Source: an uncultured Clostridia bacterium | GTDB taxonomy: Bacteria; Bacillota; Clostridia; Lachnospirales; Anaerotignaceae | DNA: 6,306 nucleotides | Reading direction: 5' to 3' | Assembly: GCA_937888765.1 (NCBI GenBank) | Contig: CALASU010000156.1 | Span: 1-6,306 of the forward strand | Shown: piece by piece, positions 4,447 to 6,306 of the stretch | Layout of the letters: each line of letters begins with the position of its first letter | Numbering within the stretch: position 1 is the stretch's first letter | The notes under the pieces: model-generated | Database searches by the model: none | What the model was told of the DNA's origin: nothing | The model's input: only the letters and a program-made list of their open reading frames with translations | Translations under genes and position numbers: made by a program

Positions 4447-6243
4447 ATGAATCATTCCATTCCTGCCAGAGCAGAAACAGATCCCCTGTTCCACTGGCAC
4501 ATTGAAGATTATTTTGCAAACGACTCACTCTGGGAAGAAGCCTTTGCTTCTCTGGAAGCAGCGATTCCCACACTTTCCGCTTTTTCCGGCAAGCTGGCAG
4601 ATTCTGCGGATACCCTACTTTCCTGCCTGCAGAAAAATCAGGAGCTTTCTTTAAAATTAGACCATATCTATACTTATGCCAATATGCGTATGCATGAAGA
4701 CAGTGCAAATGCCTTTTATCAGGGTATGGCATCCCGTGCAGAGCTGCTGCTGATCCGCTATTCTGCGGCAATTTCTTTTCTGACACCCGAGATCATTGCC
4801 ATTCCCGAAGAAAAGCTGACTGCATTCCGCACAGAAAAAGCGGCTGATTTCGCAGTGTATGACCATTTCTTCCATACACTCCTGCGTCAGAAAGCGCACA
4901 CACTGACCCCCGCAGAGGAAACCCTGCTCGCAAAAGCCGTAGAGCTTGGCGGTGCCCCTCAGCACATCTTCACAATGCTGAATGATGCGGATATCACTTT
5001 CCCCTCCATCAAAAAAGCCGACGGCGAAGAACTAGAACTGACAAAGGGCAGATATATCACTTTCCTCGAAAGCCCTGACCGCGAAATCAGAAAACAGGCA
5101 TTTGAAAATCTGTATTCCGTTTATCTGAGCCAGAAAAACACCATTGCGGCGGCATATGCTTCTTCCGTAAAGAGTGACGTTTTCTTTGCCGAAGCAAGAA
5201 AATATGATTCCGCTATAGAAATGGCACTTGCAGACGATAACATTCCCCTGTCTGTTTACGACAGTCTGATTGATACCGTAAACAAATACCTGCCTCTCCT
5301 GCATCGTTATGTTTCTATCCGTAAAAAAGAACTGGGTGTGGAAGATCTGCATATGTATGATCTGTATGTCCCTCTGGTAGCGGAAGCAGATGCAAAAATC
5401 CCTTATGCGGAAGCAAAGGAAACTGTGAAAAAAGCACTTGCCGTTATGGGCGAAGAATACAGCAACGCTCTGGAACACGGTCTGGAAAGCGGCTGGATTG
5501 ATGTCTATGAAAACAAAGGCAAACGCGGCGGCGCATACTCCTGGGGCAGCTACGGCGTGCATCCCTTTGTACTGCTGAACCACAACGACACCATCAACAG
5601 CATGTTCACACTGGCACACGAAATGGGTCATGCACTGCACAGCTTCTTTACATGGAAAAAACAGCCTTATCTCTATGCTGACCATAAAATTTTCGTAGCA
5701 GAGGTTGCTTCTACCTGCAACGAAGCCCTGTTGATGGAATATCTGCTGAAAACCACAGAAGATAAGACCATGCGGAAATATCTCATCAACTATTTCCTTG
5801 AACAGTTCCGCGGTACACTGTTCCGCCAGACCATGTTTGCAGAATTTGAAAAAATCACACACGCTATGACAGAACAGGGTCAGCCCCTCACTTGGGAAGG
5901 CATGAACCAGATTTACCACGATCTGAACGTAAAATACTTCGGGGAAGATATCGTCATTGACCCCGCAATCGACATCGAATGGGCAAGAATCCCCCATTTC
6001 TATAATGCATTCTATGTATATCAGTATGCAACAGGCTACAGTGCGGCAATCGCCCTCTCCAGAAAAATTCTGAACGAAGGACAGCCTGCCATTGACGCGT
6101 ATCTGGATTTCCTGTCCAAGGGTACAAGCGAATACTCCATTGATCTGCTGAAAGGGGCAGGCGTAGACCTCTCCACAGCAGAACCTATCGAAAACGCAAT
6201 GAAACTTTTCAAAGAACTCTTAGACGAATTCGAACAGCTTTGA
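4447..6243 (+). CDS. pepF: Oligoendopeptidase F, zinc metallopeptidase of family M3B
   Basis: A 598-residue cytoplasmic enzyme, full length for PepF (about 600). It cleaves oligopeptides inside the chain and is thought to take part in peptide turnover. The N-terminal helical part (about 10-200) includes the usual 'F-x-W-x-I-E-D-Y-F' opening (15-23). The M3 catalytic domain covers roughly 205-585. HEMGH at 391-395 gives zinc ligands H391 and H395 and catalytic E392, and E419 in VAEVAST is the third zinc ligand. RIPHFYNAFYVYQYATG (514-530) contains His and Tyr residues (H517, Y523) that bind substrate in M3 enzymes. There is no signal peptide. The start is supported by AAGAGG 9 bases upstream and by the fit to family N-termini. 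It diverges from glgA, and there is no plus-strand partner within the window. Downstream is a double hairpin without a U-tract. No key residue is missing. Confidence 0.96.
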   Translation: MNHSIPARAETDPLFHWHIEDYFANDSLWEEAFASLEAAIPTLSAFSGKLADSADTLLSCLQKNQELSLKLDHIYTYANMRMHEDSANAFYQGMASRAELLLIRYSAAISFLTPEIIAIPEEKLTAFRTEKAADFAVYDHFFHTLLRQKAHTLTPAEETLLAKAVELGGAPQHIFTMLNDADITFPSIKKADGEELELTKGRYITFLESPDREIRKQAFENLYSVYLSQKNTIAAAYASSVKSDVFFAEARKYDSAIEMALADDNIPLSVYDSLIDTVNKYLPLLHRYVSIRKKELGVEDLHMYDLYVPLVAEADAKIPYAEAKETVKKALAVMGEEYSNALEHGLESGWIDVYENKGKRGGAYSWGSYGVHPFVLLNHNDTINSMFTLAHEMGHALHSFFTWKKQPYLYADHKIFVAEVASTCNEALLMEYLLKTTEDKTMRKYLINYFLEQFRGTLFRQTMFAEFEKITHAMTEQGQPLTWEGMNQIYHDLNVKYFGEDIVIDPAIDIEWARIPHFYNAFYVYQYATGYSAAIALSRKILNEGQPAIDAYLDFLSKGTSEYSIDLLKGAGVDLSTAEPIENAMKLFKELLDEFEQL

Positions 6244-6245
6244 TC

Positions 6246-6295
6246 TTGAGGGACGCTGTCCCTCAAACTCCCTGCGAGGGGAATGATTCCCCTCG
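6246..6295. repeat. Tandem-hairpin palindromic element (dispersed-repeat type) after pepF
   Basis: Two perfect inverted repeats are joined by a short spacer (ACTCCCTG). The first is TTGAGGGAC (6246-6254) against GTCCCTCAA (6258-6266) with a GCT loop. The second is CGAGGGGAAT (6275-6284) against ATTCCCCTCG (6286-6295), realistically a 9-bp stem with a 3-nt loop. The element begins 2 bases after the pepF stop codon and is followed by ACCCCCATTTG, not a U-tract. The GC-rich G/C blocks differ from the A/T-rich flanks and from the two ordinary terminators in this window. Similar paired hairpins recur between genes in many clostridial genomes (recollection), so it may be a REP-like repeat that also blocks 3' exonuclease. 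It may continue beyond the window. Confidence 0.65.
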
Positions 6296-6306
6296 ACCCC
6301 CATTTG

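Noticed and set aside
5032..5997. A 321-codon open frame on the minus strand, opposite pepF
   Set aside because: It lies entirely inside pepF, which has complete M3B motifs on the plus strand. The antisense translation is Cys/Phe/His-rich, matches no family I know, and has no clear ribosome binding site; it is a reading-frame shadow.
6246..6295. The double hairpin as a CRISPR repeat pair or recombination attachment site
   Set aside because: The two hairpins are different sequences, the spacer is only 8 bases, and no cas or integrase gene is nearby; a palindromic intergenic repeat is the simpler reading.

Overview
The window looks like chromosomal DNA from a Gram-positive anaerobe of the class Clostridia, probably Lachnospiraceae-like. 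This is inferred from moderate GC content, strong AGGAGG-type ribosome binding sites, sigma-A type promoters, the DUF5711-like and CvpA proteins side by side, and a Firmicutes-style rRNA leader motif at the left edge. No species can be named from the sequence alone. I see no phage, transposon, CRISPR or toxin-antitoxin genes.

Layout, left to right. Positions 1-133 hold what looks like the start of a stable-RNA (most likely rRNA) operon read leftward out of the window: phased A-tracts, a TTGACA/TAATAT promoter with an extended -10, a small leader hairpin and a boxA-like TTGAAAACTGAATAC motif. A terminator at 136-173 closes a three-gene minus-strand operon (2647 to 192). That operon encodes an 86-residue protein of unknown function, a membrane-anchored DUF5711-like beta-propeller-type protein with a highly charged tail, and a CvpA-family integral membrane protein. 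Candidate promoters lie at 2672-2729. Upstream of them, glgA (glycogen synthase, 4266 to 2824, minus strand) forms its own unit with its own terminator at 2751-2795. A 180-bp divergent promoter region (4267-4446), containing an imperfect 16-bp palindrome, separates glgA from pepF (oligoendopeptidase F, plus strand, 4447-6243). The window ends in two back-to-back perfect hairpins (6246-6295) that look like a dispersed palindromic repeat rather than a plain terminator.

How the genes relate. GlgA makes the alpha-1,4-glucan chain of glycogen from a nucleotide sugar, and PepF trims oligopeptides in the cytoplasm; they share an intergenic region but no obvious pathway. The small protein, DUF5711-like protein and CvpA form a tight cluster with a likely cell-envelope role that is not defined. 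Hairpins in the minus-strand units contain G.U pairs that form only in the RNA of the genes' own direction, which supports the transcription map. The plus strand appears richer in C than G in both pepF and glgA, so the minus strand is probably the leading strand, in line with the leftward rRNA promoter. Overall this is a fairly ordinary housekeeping region; the most useful observations concern the rRNA promoter edge, the poorly characterised envelope cluster and the terminal repeat.
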